The translations under genes and the position numbers were made by a program. From contig JAMZAV010000025.1 of NCBI GenBank assembly GCA_024449915.1, forward strand, positions 1,180,001 through 1,244,000: DNA of 64,000 nt. Reading direction: 5' to 3'. This document shows positions 37,801 to 49,624 of the stretch, piece after piece. The notes under the pieces were generated by a model that worked only from the letters and a program-made list of their open reading frames with translations, had not been told where the DNA came from and made no database searches. Source of the stretch: Sweltsa coloradensis (Eukaryota; Arthropoda; Insecta; Plecoptera; Chloroperlidae). The stretch's first letter is position 1, and the number at the start of each line of letters is the position of its first letter.

Positions 37801-39220
37801 ACAGCAAACTCCCTTGGAGAGAGTACCAAAGTGGTGTCAAGTAAAAACATTAAACAGTTTTAATGACCTCATTTTACGATTTCAGTTCATGAATTCAAAA
37901 ATTAAAATATTGCATTGCATGCCATTTCTATTTCAGTGTATTGTAAAAATACGAGTTTCACTTTTATGTTATGTGGCTCGATGGCCCATGTGATTAGTGT
38001 CCATGCTTCCAATGAAGATGTTCCCGGGTGCTAGTCCCGCTACTGGGCAAGACTTTTAACCTCTGGTGAGGACTTTTTGTATTATATATGAAGTTATTCA
38101 TTTAAATATCAAACGTTCCAATCCATTGATTTGTTGTCGGTTGATTCAGAATTGATATAACTAATTTTATGACTTCGCTTTACCTACGTAACATTTTTCT
38201 CTCAATGATTGTTGCTATACACACAAACAAATACTTCTACTACTTACTACTACTTGCTACTTCATACTACTTCATAAAAGACAAACAAAGATAAAATCAA
38301 TATTTTTTTACACCATAAAATATATTAATTTAGTTTATTTTAATTTTATTAATCTATTCGTAGATATACGCATTATCTGTTGGGGTTATCATTTATATAT
38401 TATAAACAAAGATCTTTGTTATAAATTACTAAGCAGTCGTTATGATTTGTGTGTAAACTCATCGCGAAATTACCGCGACTATTACGTTGCATCAACCGCG
38501 GATAAAAAATTACTCGCATGTGTCAAATGAACGCGCATGGTATAACTTAAACTTTTTAATGCAACAACAATGGGATTTTACCATCTGGCTTTAGAAACAT
38601 TTCGAGTAATGAATCTCTTTTTTGTTTTTCATGTCAGTGCGTTTGTTTTCTTCACATTCTCATAAAGGTTAGAAAAAGTTGCCTCGGATTTGTACGGTAG
38701 ACCTAGAGCTAGCAAGCTCGCTTCGTATTGGACCTTGATATTGCCGACACGTGCCTCGGTGCACAAGCACTCGACCTTACTAGTCACTAGTCAGCCACAA
38801 TAGAAACCATTTTCAATCACTTTAATTTTCGGGTGTTGACTGCAGTGATTGGTTTTAACGGTCGGACCAATAGAACAACAAAAACACTGCTGAGATTGTG
38901 TATGGATTTGTTTGTTGTGATTGTGAATTGAACGTGGTGGGACTGGTACACGCAAAGAGGGCTCCCTCGTTTCTATCATACGCTGCACCCTCAACGTCAT
39001 AGAATCCCATGGTCTATACGGTTGCGATATCTCATGGGGAAGTAGTCAATTGTATTACGACTTTTTACCCTGGGGGGCTATATTAAATCTCGGGGGGAGG
39101 GTGGGGGTATACGTAAGATTAAAAATGTTATAATAATACTGTTTTTTTTAATGTGACGGCTGTTAAAAATAATCGTTTTTACAGCTGAGTTTTAGCATAG
39201 GCCTACTTTATTACACAATA
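34870..39220. other. Downstream flank, no gene recognised
   Basis: This is AT-rich sequence. A tRNA-like block at 37976-38045 has A-box-like GTGGCTCGATGG and B-box-like TTCCCGGGTGCTAGTCCC, and could be a decayed SINE head. Frames at 37185-37385, 37371-37602 and 38791-39000 match nothing I know. Confidence 0.45.
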
Positions 39221-39225
39221 AAACA

Positions 39226-39628
39226 TAGAATTGCCAAAACGATTAATAATCGATAATGAGTCCTCATTAATCGATATCGAATCTAAAAAACAATTTCTTA
39301 AACGCTATCGTTCGATAATTGATAAATTGACATGGTTAGCGTTCTTTACCATTTTAAGTAAAAACAAAAAAACAAAATTTTGACCTCTTTTCGGAATCAA
39401 AAATCGAACTAAAATAATCAATTTATCTGTAGTGTCACCCTCTTTTATATCCACCCATATTAATAATTAACTATTTAATACAAGATTGATTAAAACATTG
39501 ATAATGCCATACAATTATTATTAGTCATCGTTAATCGTCATTGATTATTTATGAATACTAAACCATTGATCAATATCGAATCTATTGCTAATCATTAATG
39601 CATTAATCGATATTCGTTTGACATCCTA
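39226..39628. mobile_element. Candidate non-autonomous hAT-like element
   Basis: The left end TAGAATTGCCAAAACGATTA and the complement of the right end, TAGGATGTCAAACGAATATC, are imperfect inverted repeats. Both flanks of the ~400-bp interval are dense in ATCGAT/AATCGATA words, as in hAT subterminal regions. No transposase frame and no clear 8-bp target duplication are visible. Confidence 0.4.
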
Positions 39629-40207
39629 TTAATTTCCCCAGAACATAACTTTTAACAGATGTGACCCTTTTCAGGTGACGGTGCGATCTATTTGTTTATG
39701 TATTATACTATTCGCACCACTAACTCGTTTATGAATTTATTTCGTCACAATTTCCCCTCTTCCAAAGTTCAGTTATTTGACTCACAATGTTATGCACTTA
39801 TCAGCTATTAATGACACCCCTCTCTCGGCCTTAGTATCTCGAACCCTTCACTTCCATTCTATTCAGTTCAGTTGGCATAGTGCAGTGTGATAGTGCAGTG
39901 CGGTAATGATTCAGTGTCTCCACTCTACAAGCTTCGTCGCTTGCCTCCACGAACAACTCGGCTTTGCTGACTGCTGACGCTGTCCTGCCATGACAGTCTA
40001 CGGCGCAAGCAAACCTGCTACCAAGTAAGAAATCTTAGGCAAGTTTCCAAACTAAGGAACTTCTAAAAGTGAAGTTACTTTGTCAAAAAGAGGAATTAAA
40101 TCCTGTTCCCGTTTCTCTGAAGAAAAATAAGAACTTACATGTTCCTCCAAACGAATTTTAGTTCCTTCAAGTTTGTTTTCATATGAATCAGTATCACGTA
40201 TAATAAA

Positions 40208-40630
40208 GCCAGCGGTTTAGCCGAAGTCGTTTAACTGGTTCCCACTCGAACACTGAAGTTAAGCAGAATCGGGCGTGGTCAGGGGTAGAGTGGGTGAACG
40301 CACTGTCCTGAAACTCACGTATACCGCTGGTTAGAGCAGATGGAGGGACGGGTTCGAGAGCTAGTGTAACGGCTTCGTTCTCCTCGACGTATGCTCGGCA
40401 GTCCGGGTTAGTGGAGGAACCTATATGACTGTCAAAGTTACACCGTCCTTTCGGATGGGACGTTAAGTCGTTGGTCCCCTTGGTACTTTTCGAAAGGAGT
40501 AGGCTACGTGCCGGTACCGGGTTTCCCCTCCTCCCTTCTGTTCATACTTCATTCTCATCTATCACCACTCATCGTTTCGAATGGCCAAAGTGCATTTATA
40601 TGAGACGTTAAGCAATGTCCAATCAATCAA
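40208..40630 (+). mobile_element. SINE-B copy with 5S rRNA-derived head (SINE3-like)
   Basis: The first ~124 bp (40208-40331) are 5S rRNA-like. The ends GCCAGCGG and CCGCTGG can pair as stem I; GAAGTTAAGCAG and TCGGGCGTGGTCAGGGGTAG match the internal promoter (A box to C box). It is too diverged for a working 5S gene. A central block CCTTTCGGATGGGACGTTAA follows near 40444-40465, a word I recall from SINEs of many animals. The tail ATCTATCACCACTCATCGTTTCGAATGGCC is followed by TATGAGACGTTAAGCAATGT and ends CCAATCAATCAA. The tail is shared with tRNA-headed copies at 41375 and 7108. Confidence 0.85.
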
Positions 40631-41374
40631 CGTACCGAGGAAAAAACTTATCAAATGGGTACATGTCCAAACTCGGAAGATCAGCATTTCCCAAAAGCCA
40701 GACTAGTTTTAGTTTTATGTATTAGGCCTGGATCATAAAGTAAAACGTAAAAAATTTAAAAGCAATTTAGTTCGTAATTTTTATCTTTACTCATAAATTC
40801 GATGACTTTATGACAGCGTTAGAAACTTTTAAAAGAACTTATAATTCGTTATCAAGTTCCCACAAAATAGTAACGTTTTAAGTTATTGTTATTCAAAAGT
40901 AACATGGTCCCATAGCAGTTCCCTACAAAGTCACTGCGTCCGGATGCAGCATTTCTAGTAGAAATGTCTTCATTTGCGTGGCTTTTGTAGAGCGTCTGAA
41001 CGCTTCACGTTTGGGTATACATTACATCCTGCTACTTACATGGACCTAGCTGCAGATGTAGAGCGTATAGACAGTACCTTACAACGGTTTGTTTGTGATT
41101 TTGTAAGGACTATAGCCTGCCCGAAAAAATATTGTAAAGCGATAGTTAATAAGTATTTTATTTGATACTTATTAATTAAATGCATATTTGAAATACAAAC
41201 TGCACCGATTATTATATTTGAATACTTTTTCTTGCATTTCTTGTACTAATAAAATCACATAGCTCTCTGTAATCAGTTTTGAGATGTTTTTCACCGTTCT
41301 TGAGATATCACGAAAAAACTGTAATTTTGAGGGGTTTTAATATTTGTGGTAGTAGCCGTCTGCGGGGGAACATA

Positions 41375-41500
41375 CTATTAGGGCGCTTGTTCGAAGCATA
41401 TGACTCTACGAGGACGTGGGTTCGAATCCCGCACAATATGTTTCTTTAAATCATCTTTCATCGTCATCTATCAGCACTTATCGTTTTGAATAGCCTTAGT
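41375..41500 (+). mobile_element. SINE-B copy with tRNA-derived head and shared tail
   Basis: The head AGTATTAGGGCGCTTGTTCG-like stretch, with B box GGGTTCGAATCCCG (41420-41433), is followed by CATCTATCAGCACTTATCGT and TTTGAATAGCC. The tail words are those of the 5S-headed element 1 kb upstream, but the central CCTTTCGGATGGGACG block is missing. It then runs into an ATC microsatellite at 41518-41532. Confidence 0.75.
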
Positions 41501-41957
41501 AGCAGAAAGCAACCTATATCATCATCATCATCGCCGCCACCTACGCTAAAGCATTCGACATCTATAAGACCTTGGAAATAATGAAAAAAATGCCTATTAA
41601 AAACAAAATAAATATGCTATTATACATACTAGTTCCTGAGTAACAGCCCAACAAACGGAGTAAAACATACTACAAATTAGCCATTTTATTAGTTTTCGAC
41701 TTGAATTTTGTTTAAAAATTCAAAAGTTGAAAAATTCAAGACGATTTTAAAAAGTAAAGGGTAGGCCCTTATTCGTACTTGTGACTTTTGAGGTAGAGTT
41801 ATAGTCACATAAATACACAAATTGGTTTACATTATTGTTCCCTCCACGAGAACATGTGATTTTAAATGATAATGTGATCTTCCTGAAAACTTAAAGAGTG
41901 TACACCCCACTTATTCCAATAATCGATCAGTGGGCTACTGTTCCGGATTCAACCTGT

Positions 41958-42040
41958 CGGCGCCGACGCCATCGACGAGCGAATAATGCATAACCAGCTA
42001 TCGGTGTTTGAAATCGGGGCTGTAGCTGGCCAAAATTTAC
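41958..42040 (+). repeat. Dispersed repeat R-C, copy 3, with reversed tRNA-like head downstream
   Basis: CTGTCGGCGCCGACGCCATC, GACGAGCGAATAATGC and CCAGCTATCGGTGTTTGAAA match copies 1, 2 and 4. At 42165-42235 a minus-strand tRNA-like block follows (CGGGAATCGAGCTCGGGACC). The whole 41958-42240 may be one minus-oriented tRNA-derived SINE. Confidence 0.65.
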
Positions 42041-43439
42041 CAAACAAGCATCGACAAGGCTAGTTAAAAAACCTTTATACCGTTTAATATGTGTTTCGTT
42101 GTTTGGATGGCTCAGTCACCGTTCACATAGGGTACACAATCAGGTATGTCCATTTAAGAACTTGAAATTTGATTCGGGAATCGAGCTCGGGACCTTCTCC
42201 ATCGAAGCAGGGGCACTACTTTATGTATACCACCGGTCAGCTAACTGGAACAAGAACTTGGCCTTTTTCATAAACCATTAAATGAAAAGTTGATCTGTGA
42301 TTGTGTGGATTGACACACACATTCAACATAACCCCGCCAAAAAATGCATCAAACTATGAGCTAAAAAATTTGTTTTTGTTCTAAAGTTCATCTTTGATAA
42401 TAGTAAGCCTATAATATGAACGATGCCATCCTTGGTAAAAGTAACGCTGTGCATCACAAATGTAATACAAATTTAGAGCTTGCACAAGTGAATATTTCAA
42501 TAATTATTATTCGTAATATTTATGAATATGCAATTTAGGCATATTTGACATTGATAACAGCACACTAGCTATCTATATGACGAAATTGACGGCGATGATG
42601 ATCAATTACAAACATCCATTCCTTACACTAAAATGTTATAGCCTTGGAATTCGTTATTAAGTCGTTATCATCATTTGATTTATACACTACAGAAATTCCA
42701 TTTCAACGCTAGTTTACCATTTAACAATCTTTTTTAAAAGTGATGTCATATTATACTACGTACGTGTACCTGTGGAGCTTACATGGGTCGCTCTCCTGAA
42801 GCACACCGCCCGGTACTCACTCTACTTTTACGATCTTTGCCACGATTACCTGTTTATTGTTCCTTACTAAGGCGAAAAGTCACGCGAAACAGAAATTATC
42901 GCACTTCACGATAGGCCGAAGGACTTGAATGATTTCAAGTGTTAACAACCTAGACATACGTACGCCCTTCTTGAATTCCATTAAACCTGAAGTTGATTTC
43001 GACCCATTGCATTTGAACCACCTTTAGTATATCTATAACTCTCCCCTATAACACTTTGCTAGCATGTCTACGATACTACGTTGATGGGTTGATGCATGCA
43101 ACAGTTTGAGAGAAACTTGGTGCGCCAACCGCCATGTTACATGAATGAAGCTAAGGTAAAATATACACTTGATTGTTTCACAATCTCTTAATTAATGCAT
43201 AAAAGCTGCTGACGACGATCATTTCATGTCATTAGGTCTCAAGACTAGGACTATATGATAGAATGAGACATCGAACAAAGTTATATGATATATTTCATAT
43301 TAGTTTTACATTATTGTAATAGAACAGCATTTGGACACTTTTCAGTGTGTTTTCTCTTGGGATTGTGAATTTTGCATGATTAGATCATTTCTCATCAGAT
43401 GTAAAGGATCTTCTAGAAGCTTTGACAAAATCAGTAGGT

Positions 43440-43600
43440 CACCGGTAGAGGTAGCTCACGCGATATACCATCTTTAATTCAGGTGGTTGGCGGCTCGATA
43501 CCGATGTCGTGCAATCTTTAGAACCATCCATGGGTCTTCCCTGCTAGTTACCTTTACATCATATACCTAGTTAGTTACCTAAAGAGGGAACAACAAGTTT
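43440..43600 (+). mobile_element. Degenerate tRNA-derived SINE related to SINE-A
   Basis: A head-like GTAGAGGTAGCTCACGCGAT and GGCGGCTCGATACCG are followed by a tail ATATACCTAGTTAGTTACCT then AAAGAGGG. The tail matches ATATACCTAGTTAGTCACCTGAAGAGGG of the SINE-A copy at 62085. The middle does not match, so this may be a sister family. Confidence 0.5.
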
Positions 43601-45114
43601 CCCTAAGCAAAGCAAAGAAAATGGACACGCTTGGTTCCAGCTGGCTGTTTACCTTGTAAGCTATTGGCCTCATGATTCGCGTTGTGATTTCCTATGTACT
43701 GTACCTTCCGTCTTACAGGTTAATTGTGATCCCTAATAAGAGATTAAGAAGCAGTTAAGTTGCATGTGGCACGAACCTGCTCTGTTAGTTACATTCTTTG
43801 ATCTTATTCGTTACGTATAAAAGTTAAAGCACATGACAATTTGCATGAGAGCTTGGAACTTGGTGAAACTTTGTATCACTGATGGAAACAAGGTACACCA
43901 TTACATGTACAGATACCATCAAGCTTTCAACCACACAAGACACGGATATGTTCATGTAATATGAATACGTGCATAATCTAGCCAGTTGCCTCCTTGTTGC
44001 TTGAAAAGTATAACGCAACACTTCCTAGGAAAATAAATTGTTCCCAGAATTCAGCAAGGTATCGTACTTGTGTAGTGTATGTTAACTAAACATAACGTTC
44101 AGGAGCGAATACTTTATTATTAAATACATAAATTAACAACACATTTTAAAACTTTTGCGGACACAATTTAACAGTATGGTTGTTAAACGAGATGCTTACA
44201 CTTGCATTGCTCGAACTATTATGTTAGCTCAACGTTTATGAACCTCTTTGAATTGCGAAATTAAACAATAGTAGAACCCATAAGCCGCTAGAGTAAAAAC
44301 CGGATTTTTGCCGGACAATTTAGCTCGACACACCTATAAAAACTGGTTTTATAGGTGCAGCATAATCTAGCAACAATCATACTACGCCATATCGCACCGT
44401 GCTGGCACTAAAATGCTAGAAACCGGTTTTTATATGGACTGGCTGTGCCAACTGGGCCTCGTATGGACTGTACTTTACGAATCTATCCGTTGCATGTGAG
44501 TACGTACACCGAACCTCCGATATCCTCCGACTAGGCGCCCTATTAGCATGTGTACCAAAAAGTGTGTGTAAGTATTTTGAATCATGTTGATTCTAAACCG
44601 GAGGGGCAAATGAGAAGGATGTATCACAGCAATGTATGATGACACCATACGTGACAATAAACATAATACCCAGTACAGTGTGCGTTGATGAGAGCGGTGC
44701 GGGAAATGTCTTCTGCAGCCAATCACGACGACGCGGCTTACCGGTCTGTTGTGTTCAACGTCAGGGTATAGCCTCCAAGGGCACTCAAGAGGGTTCGATC
44801 TTTTCTGACTTCACTGTAACATGGTTTCATCTAGATCAAGTATATCTCATTTCTTTTACTTTTGAGTATAAGTAAAAACTCACGAACTCTTTTACTAAAG
44901 AATGCTGTAATAACGACAATAAAATTCCGGACGACTATATTTATCTGGTATTCCGAGGATGGTGCTTTCTTTACAGGTGCTTTATATTGCGAACACGAAC
45001 GTTTTAGCACCCAACTCTCGTAGATGTCCTGATCTGGGTATTGCCACTTCCATTATCCTGAGTCTGCCAATAGATGTAGCCCACTACATGCACGTACGTG
45101 AGTTGTTATTCGAT

Positions 45115-45215
45115 TTCGGGAGTTAATCATTTCGATACCTTCTATCGGCAATCACCACTGAAGGTTTTTGCAAGGTTTACCTCAGTCAAAAAACTGAAAA
45201 CATGATCAAACTCTT
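45115..45215 (+). mobile_element. SINE-A fragment, degenerate
   Basis: TTTCGGGAGTTAATC, GGCAATCACCACTGAAGGTT and TTGCAAGGTTTACCTCAGTC follow the SINE-A body order. Head and tail are not recognisable. Confidence 0.6.
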
Positions 45216-46642
45216 AGGTAAAGACCGCCACGAGCAATATTGTCTATAAAGTTTTCCAACGTTTTCCTCTTAAACCACCCTTATTCCTCCGAACTGTTCT
45301 TACACCTTAAAAGTATCCGTTATATTGCCTTTTAACTACCGAAAGTGTATAATGATCCAGTTGTGAGAAAAGATTGTTTTTTGCCTTCAGCAAACGAGTA
45401 CCTACTTAAATCTGAAACCACGTATATCTTACGCCTTCTACACATTAGGCTACTACCGCGTCAGTTGTAGTAATGCTTGTGAGCAAGAGATGCGCAAATG
45501 AAGAACTAGACCAGTTGTCTGAGGACGAACTGTTGATTAGTACCAAGGTCACCGATGTCTCGCACGTCTCAGTCTAGACGACAGCCTGAGATTCGGTAGT
45601 CTGGCCGTTTTACAAACGACACTCGTTCATTCTCACCAGCTTTCTTTAAAGTAGAACTTCGCAACTGTTAGCAATATTGGAAGCAATTACTATTCAACAG
45701 CAAACGGAGACAATGAACTGATAACTGAAAGGTACTTTTTCTGTTTTCAATTCCAATTGATATGCAGCCAAGTAACGTGTTTATGGCTCGGACCTGGACT
45801 TGAGTGTGAGAGGTTCATGAACATGATTTTGCGTGGGTTGGCTTATTGAATCTACCGACAGCCGCCACGGGAAAACTCTACTGCAGACTAGGTCTTTCTT
45901 CACAAATAGAATCACATTTATTTGAATGTCTTCCACATCAGTTACCAACATTAATCTACCCGAAAGTCATATTTTTGTATCCATAAATTCGCAGAACGTG
46001 ACGTATGAGAAACTTGTCGCTAATCCAACCCTCGGTCATTTTTGCAGAACCACACGAAAAAATACTGACGTGAACTCAAAAGAATGATAATTCAACAAAA
46101 TAAAGTAATTAATAATATGCAAATACAACGTTAAGTAACAAAAATCATCATCACAAAATTAAATTATTTAATTACCGAAAATAAAGATACAAAATTAAGC
46201 ATGCTTGAAATGCTTGCAAATCAGGTTTCGGAATGCTGTGTTATGCAACAATAATTCTAGTCTGCTAAACGAGTTTAGAACCGGTTTCGTATCTAGTCAA
46301 ACCTGCAGAGAATGTTGTCCTGCTAAGTTGTCCAGTAAGAAACCGGTTTTCTTTAAAGCAGCGTTTAAACTGGGCATCTTAGATTTTAGAGAGCAGCAAT
46401 AATCAGAGACCACTGGAGTCACGTAGGTGCAATGTTTACAGCTTGGTACTTGGTTAATAGACGTTTATAGACTTACTTAGCTAAGAGTTTTTAACTTTCA
46501 GCACTAGCACATGAATTTCTAGTAGATAAGATTCTGCCAAAATCAAGAGTTTTGCAAAGGAAAATTCCCGTAGAGTGTAGATGACTTTCTTCAAGATGAC
46601 TTCCTGCAACACATAAAATTAAAAAATAGAAACTGATTTTCA

Positions 46643-46661
46643 GGGGGGTGGGGGGGGGGGG
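46643..46661. repeat. G-rich homopolymer tract (interrupted by one T)
   Basis: Six G, one T and then twelve G in a row lie at this position, followed by ACTTTT. Confidence 0.95.
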
Positions 46662-46697
46662 ACTTTTATTTAAAGCGGACTAAGCTAACACCATTTT

Positions 46698-46795
46698 GCA
46701 CTGACGTCATCGACAACCGCGCAATTACCAACTGGAGACCGGTATGTTTAAGTACGATCACCGATCAATCAAACTGGACACAGTTCCACCCGCAG
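46698..46795 (+). repeat. Dispersed repeat R-C, copy 4
   Basis: CATCGACAACCGCGCAATTA, CCAACTGGAGACCGGTATG and CCGATCAATCAAACTGGACA match copy 1 on the other strand (7398-7490) in order. Confidence 0.65.
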
Positions 46796-47691
46796 GAAAA
46801 TGTATTAAACATAAGTTACTTTATAACTACACCGGCTTTCTTAGTTATATTATGTGCATTATTGGTAGGTGACAATCTATGAGATGAGATTGTGAATAAA
46901 AACTAAATAATTAAGTGTCGAAACTATGTGAGGGTGATGACTATACCTGATTCTATTATGGTTTTAAAAAAAAAAAAAACGCCATTTCAAAATAGTTGAA
47001 GTTAACTGAAATACATGTATAATTGGCATTTTATCGTTCATTTCTCATAAAAACTTTATTGAATTTATTACGACAGACAAGGATTATTACAAACAGTGGA
47101 ATACAGCATTCGAGCGATACAAATTTGAGCTGTACAGAAATAATGTCCCAGAGATGGGCCTTTGAACAATTTGTATACAAGTCAAGGGCTTCTAAGAGAC
47201 TGTAAAGGGAGGGGCTGCGTTTTATGTTGCCAAGAGTAACTTACTGGGAATATTATGTTAAAGATTATATCAAACGAATTTTTACATTGAACATGAAAAA
47301 CATATTTACGCGCTGTAGTAGTTTTCGGCGGCACATAAACCACGAGCTAAATTGGTTGCATTAAAGCCGCGTTCACAACGAGCACTGCTAATAGTAAGTA
47401 GCACGTGTGTCTCACATGCTGTTGGTACTTTGTAGTCTAGAGTTTAGAAGATAGATTTAGCTACGTTCGTATACACATACCCCACATGCGTAACGTACGA
47501 GAATTAGATTCCACAGTTCGCTGGTTCGATGACAGACCTCGGCATTCATGACAATAATAGATTTTTTCAGTGAATACGGCGAACGAAGGAGAATTTGAAA
47601 TAAAAGTAAAATCTATGTTATTTTATAATTGCACGCTATATTATATTGTTGTTATTGCTTATATCTAACTTGAAATACCTTTTCTCTGTTA

Positions 47692-47757
47692 TGGACGCAC
47701 CTAATACGTCCACGCGCACCGTTCGCCGTAAGTCATGGACGTATTAGATACGTCGGA
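47692..47757. repeat. Short palindrome CTAATACGTCCA / TGGACGTATTAG
   Basis: CTAATACGTCCA (47701-47712) and TGGACGTATTAG (47736-47747) form a perfect 12-bp stem with a 23-bp loop. A related ATGGACGCACC precedes it and GATACGTCGGAC follows it. It could be a transposon-end relic or a dimer binding site. Confidence 0.6.
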
Positions 47758-48424
47758 CAGTTACTAAAATCATAACTTGAAAACTATGCCTATTACTTTT
47801 TGAAACTTTTGAAATTTTTAGAAACGTGAACATTTCGAAATTGGAGATTTGTTTGTTTGTTGAGATTTATTTTGAGTTTCTATCCAATTAAAAAAATGTA
47901 ATTTTGCAAAGTTTTGAAATTTGAAATTTGAGTATTTTGGAAAAAACTATGAGAATTAAAAAAATACATTAGTGTGTTACATAAACTATTTATAAAATAT
48001 CGTCTGCAGGAAAAGTCATTTTGTCCTTTGGCTACTTTTGTGGTAGGGTATGCAAATTATCCAAATTTGGATAAATTTGAATCAAGAAGTCAAAATTTTG
48101 AATTATTGGGTGTAAAATTAATTGCATCGTCTTGGAAATTTTATTCTTAAACAATATTACTTCGTGATAATTTTTGATCACGGTCAAAATTCAGAAGTTA
48201 AGCTCTTACTTTCAATTTCTAGTGCACTAGTCACTTCTAAGAAAACAAATAAAAAACAAGATGGCCGTCATTTTACCTTCTCAAGATTTTGAAAGTAATT
48301 CTTTTTCATACTTTGATCTGTATTAAAAAAAATGTCGTCAAAAATTAGTTTAAAAAGTTATATTTGTGAATTTAACTTCTGTCCATTTTTGTGTAACACA
48401 CGGAGTATTTCTTCTGTTTTTTCC

Positions 48425-48690
48425 CCCAACGGAGAAAGGGTTAAGGAGCTTCGCTCCCCTATAAGCATCCTTTTTTCTTTTCGTCTTTTTGTTGTCATTT
48501 CGTTTCAACAAGGATGACTCAGATGTTTTTGGGTACCCTTGGGATCAAGTGCCCATTATTATGTACTCGGCACCTCCGCCAAAGACTTAAATACACGATA
48601 ATTTTTTATTTGTGTGTTGTTCTTGGTGGATAATCTGGATAATCGGTTGATTATGTAGCTTCATTCCGTATTTTGGGAACTGCTAGCATC
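48425..48690 (+). mobile_element. M-element copy J
   Basis: This copy begins with the terminus-like GTTAAGGAGCTTCGCTCCCC, then TTTCGTTTCAACAAGGATGA, GATGTTTTTGGGTACCCTTG, TACTCGGCACCTCCGCCAAA, GATAATTTTTTATTTGTGTG and the 3' side GTAGCTTCATTCCGTATTTT. The GTCCGTCCG core is deleted. Confidence 0.7.
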
Positions 48691-48699
48691 TGCTATTAC

Positions 48700-49080
48700 T
48701 ATGTAATTCTTGGATGATAGATTTTGGTTGAATGACATTTCCTACAAAACTTCTGGTTTTTTGCAGAGTATCAAACCCACCTTATTTGGAACCCGCTCCG
48801 AACATAACATATGGGAGTACATCGCCGACCACTGGCGCCATCTATCGACTAATTCTTCCACTTGATATTGACTCGCGGAAATATTTCAAATCAACCAGCC
48901 ACTTGTGGCCCAGCAGGCAATCGAAAAGTTATGCACAGTGAAAGTTTATTACAGACAGGTCTAATCTTAAAGACCTCTTAAAGATATCAATCAATTAAAA
49001 TTAAATAAAAATGTGAATGGCAAAACTTATGTGAACTTACACGAAGTACAAGTAAGTGCGTTCCACGGGCATTTGGTACG
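48700..49080. other. Nothing recognised
   Basis: A 69-codon frame at 48732-48941 lies here without known similarity. No repeat copy was recognised. Confidence 0.35.
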
Positions 49081-49250
49081 TCTCAAACCCAACATTCGGC
49101 TGTGACTCAAGGATATCGGGAGAAACTCGAAGAAACTTTCAGTCAGGATTGCCTGTGGCTAAGATCCTCACGAAGACCTCCCGAATCAGTCCCGCGTTTA
49201 AACGACTTGCTACCTCTATCAATCGACAATCTATGAAAATATATATTTAA
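49080..49250 (-). mobile_element. SINE-A fragment in reverse
   Basis: AGAAACTTTCAGTCAGGATT, GCCTGTGGCTAAGATCC and GACCTCCCGAATCAGTCCC match the reversed body and anticodon-arm region of SINE-A, with the reversed head ending near 49215. Confidence 0.6.
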
Positions 49251-49308
49251 AAAAAAAAAATTATTTTATAAATTCGTAAATATTTTCACTCGTCGAAATG
49301 ATTCACTT

Positions 49309-49321
49309 CCCCCCCCCCCCC
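49309..49321. repeat. C homopolymer (13 bp)
   Basis: A run of 13 C is followed by TCCACAAAAAA. Confidence 0.95.
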
Positions 49322-49371
49322 TCCACAAAAAAGCTCAGGGGTCCCCTACACCTTCAAGTACTTACACCAAC

Positions 49372-49620
49372 TTGCAGCAGAAACAACACCTGTGCTCGTT
49401 AAGAAAAGTGCAATCCGATGATACCTGGGCCCTTGCCAAGGTCAAACATAGATTTGTTGAATTGTCTAGAGGGGACTTTGGGTTTATAAAGGAGGGGAGA
49501 AACGACATTGTATTAGAGGGAAACGATTATAAAAGTTTGCCACTGACTTGGGAACCTACTTTTTACTCTAAACACCTTGTAGTGGAAAGAGTTTTGTACA
49601 GTTATGGATTAAAACGTTAA
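49372..49620 (+). other. Unassigned 82-codon open frame
   Basis: This frame has a more balanced amino acid mix than most random frames here (for example SDDTWALAKVKHRFVELSRG, then a Gly/Asn/Asp-containing stretch and LPLTWEPTF). I do not recognise the family and see no promoter, splice acceptor or conserved neighbour. It could be a decayed transposon protein fragment or chance. Confidence 0.15.
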
Positions 49621-49624
49621 CAAA

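Larger units (their letters stand above)
42260..48420. other. Mostly unannotated 6-kb stretch
   Basis: Only degenerate repeats are seen (listed separately at 43440, 45115, 46643, 46698 and 47692). Frames at 43824-44021, 44475-44726, 44636-44875, 46205-46402 and 47023-47205 resemble no known protein and lack exon context. Confidence 0.45.

Noticed and set aside
40208..40331. A functional 5S rRNA gene
   Set aside because: Too diverged in the 5' half and followed directly by a SINE body and tail without a T-run terminator.
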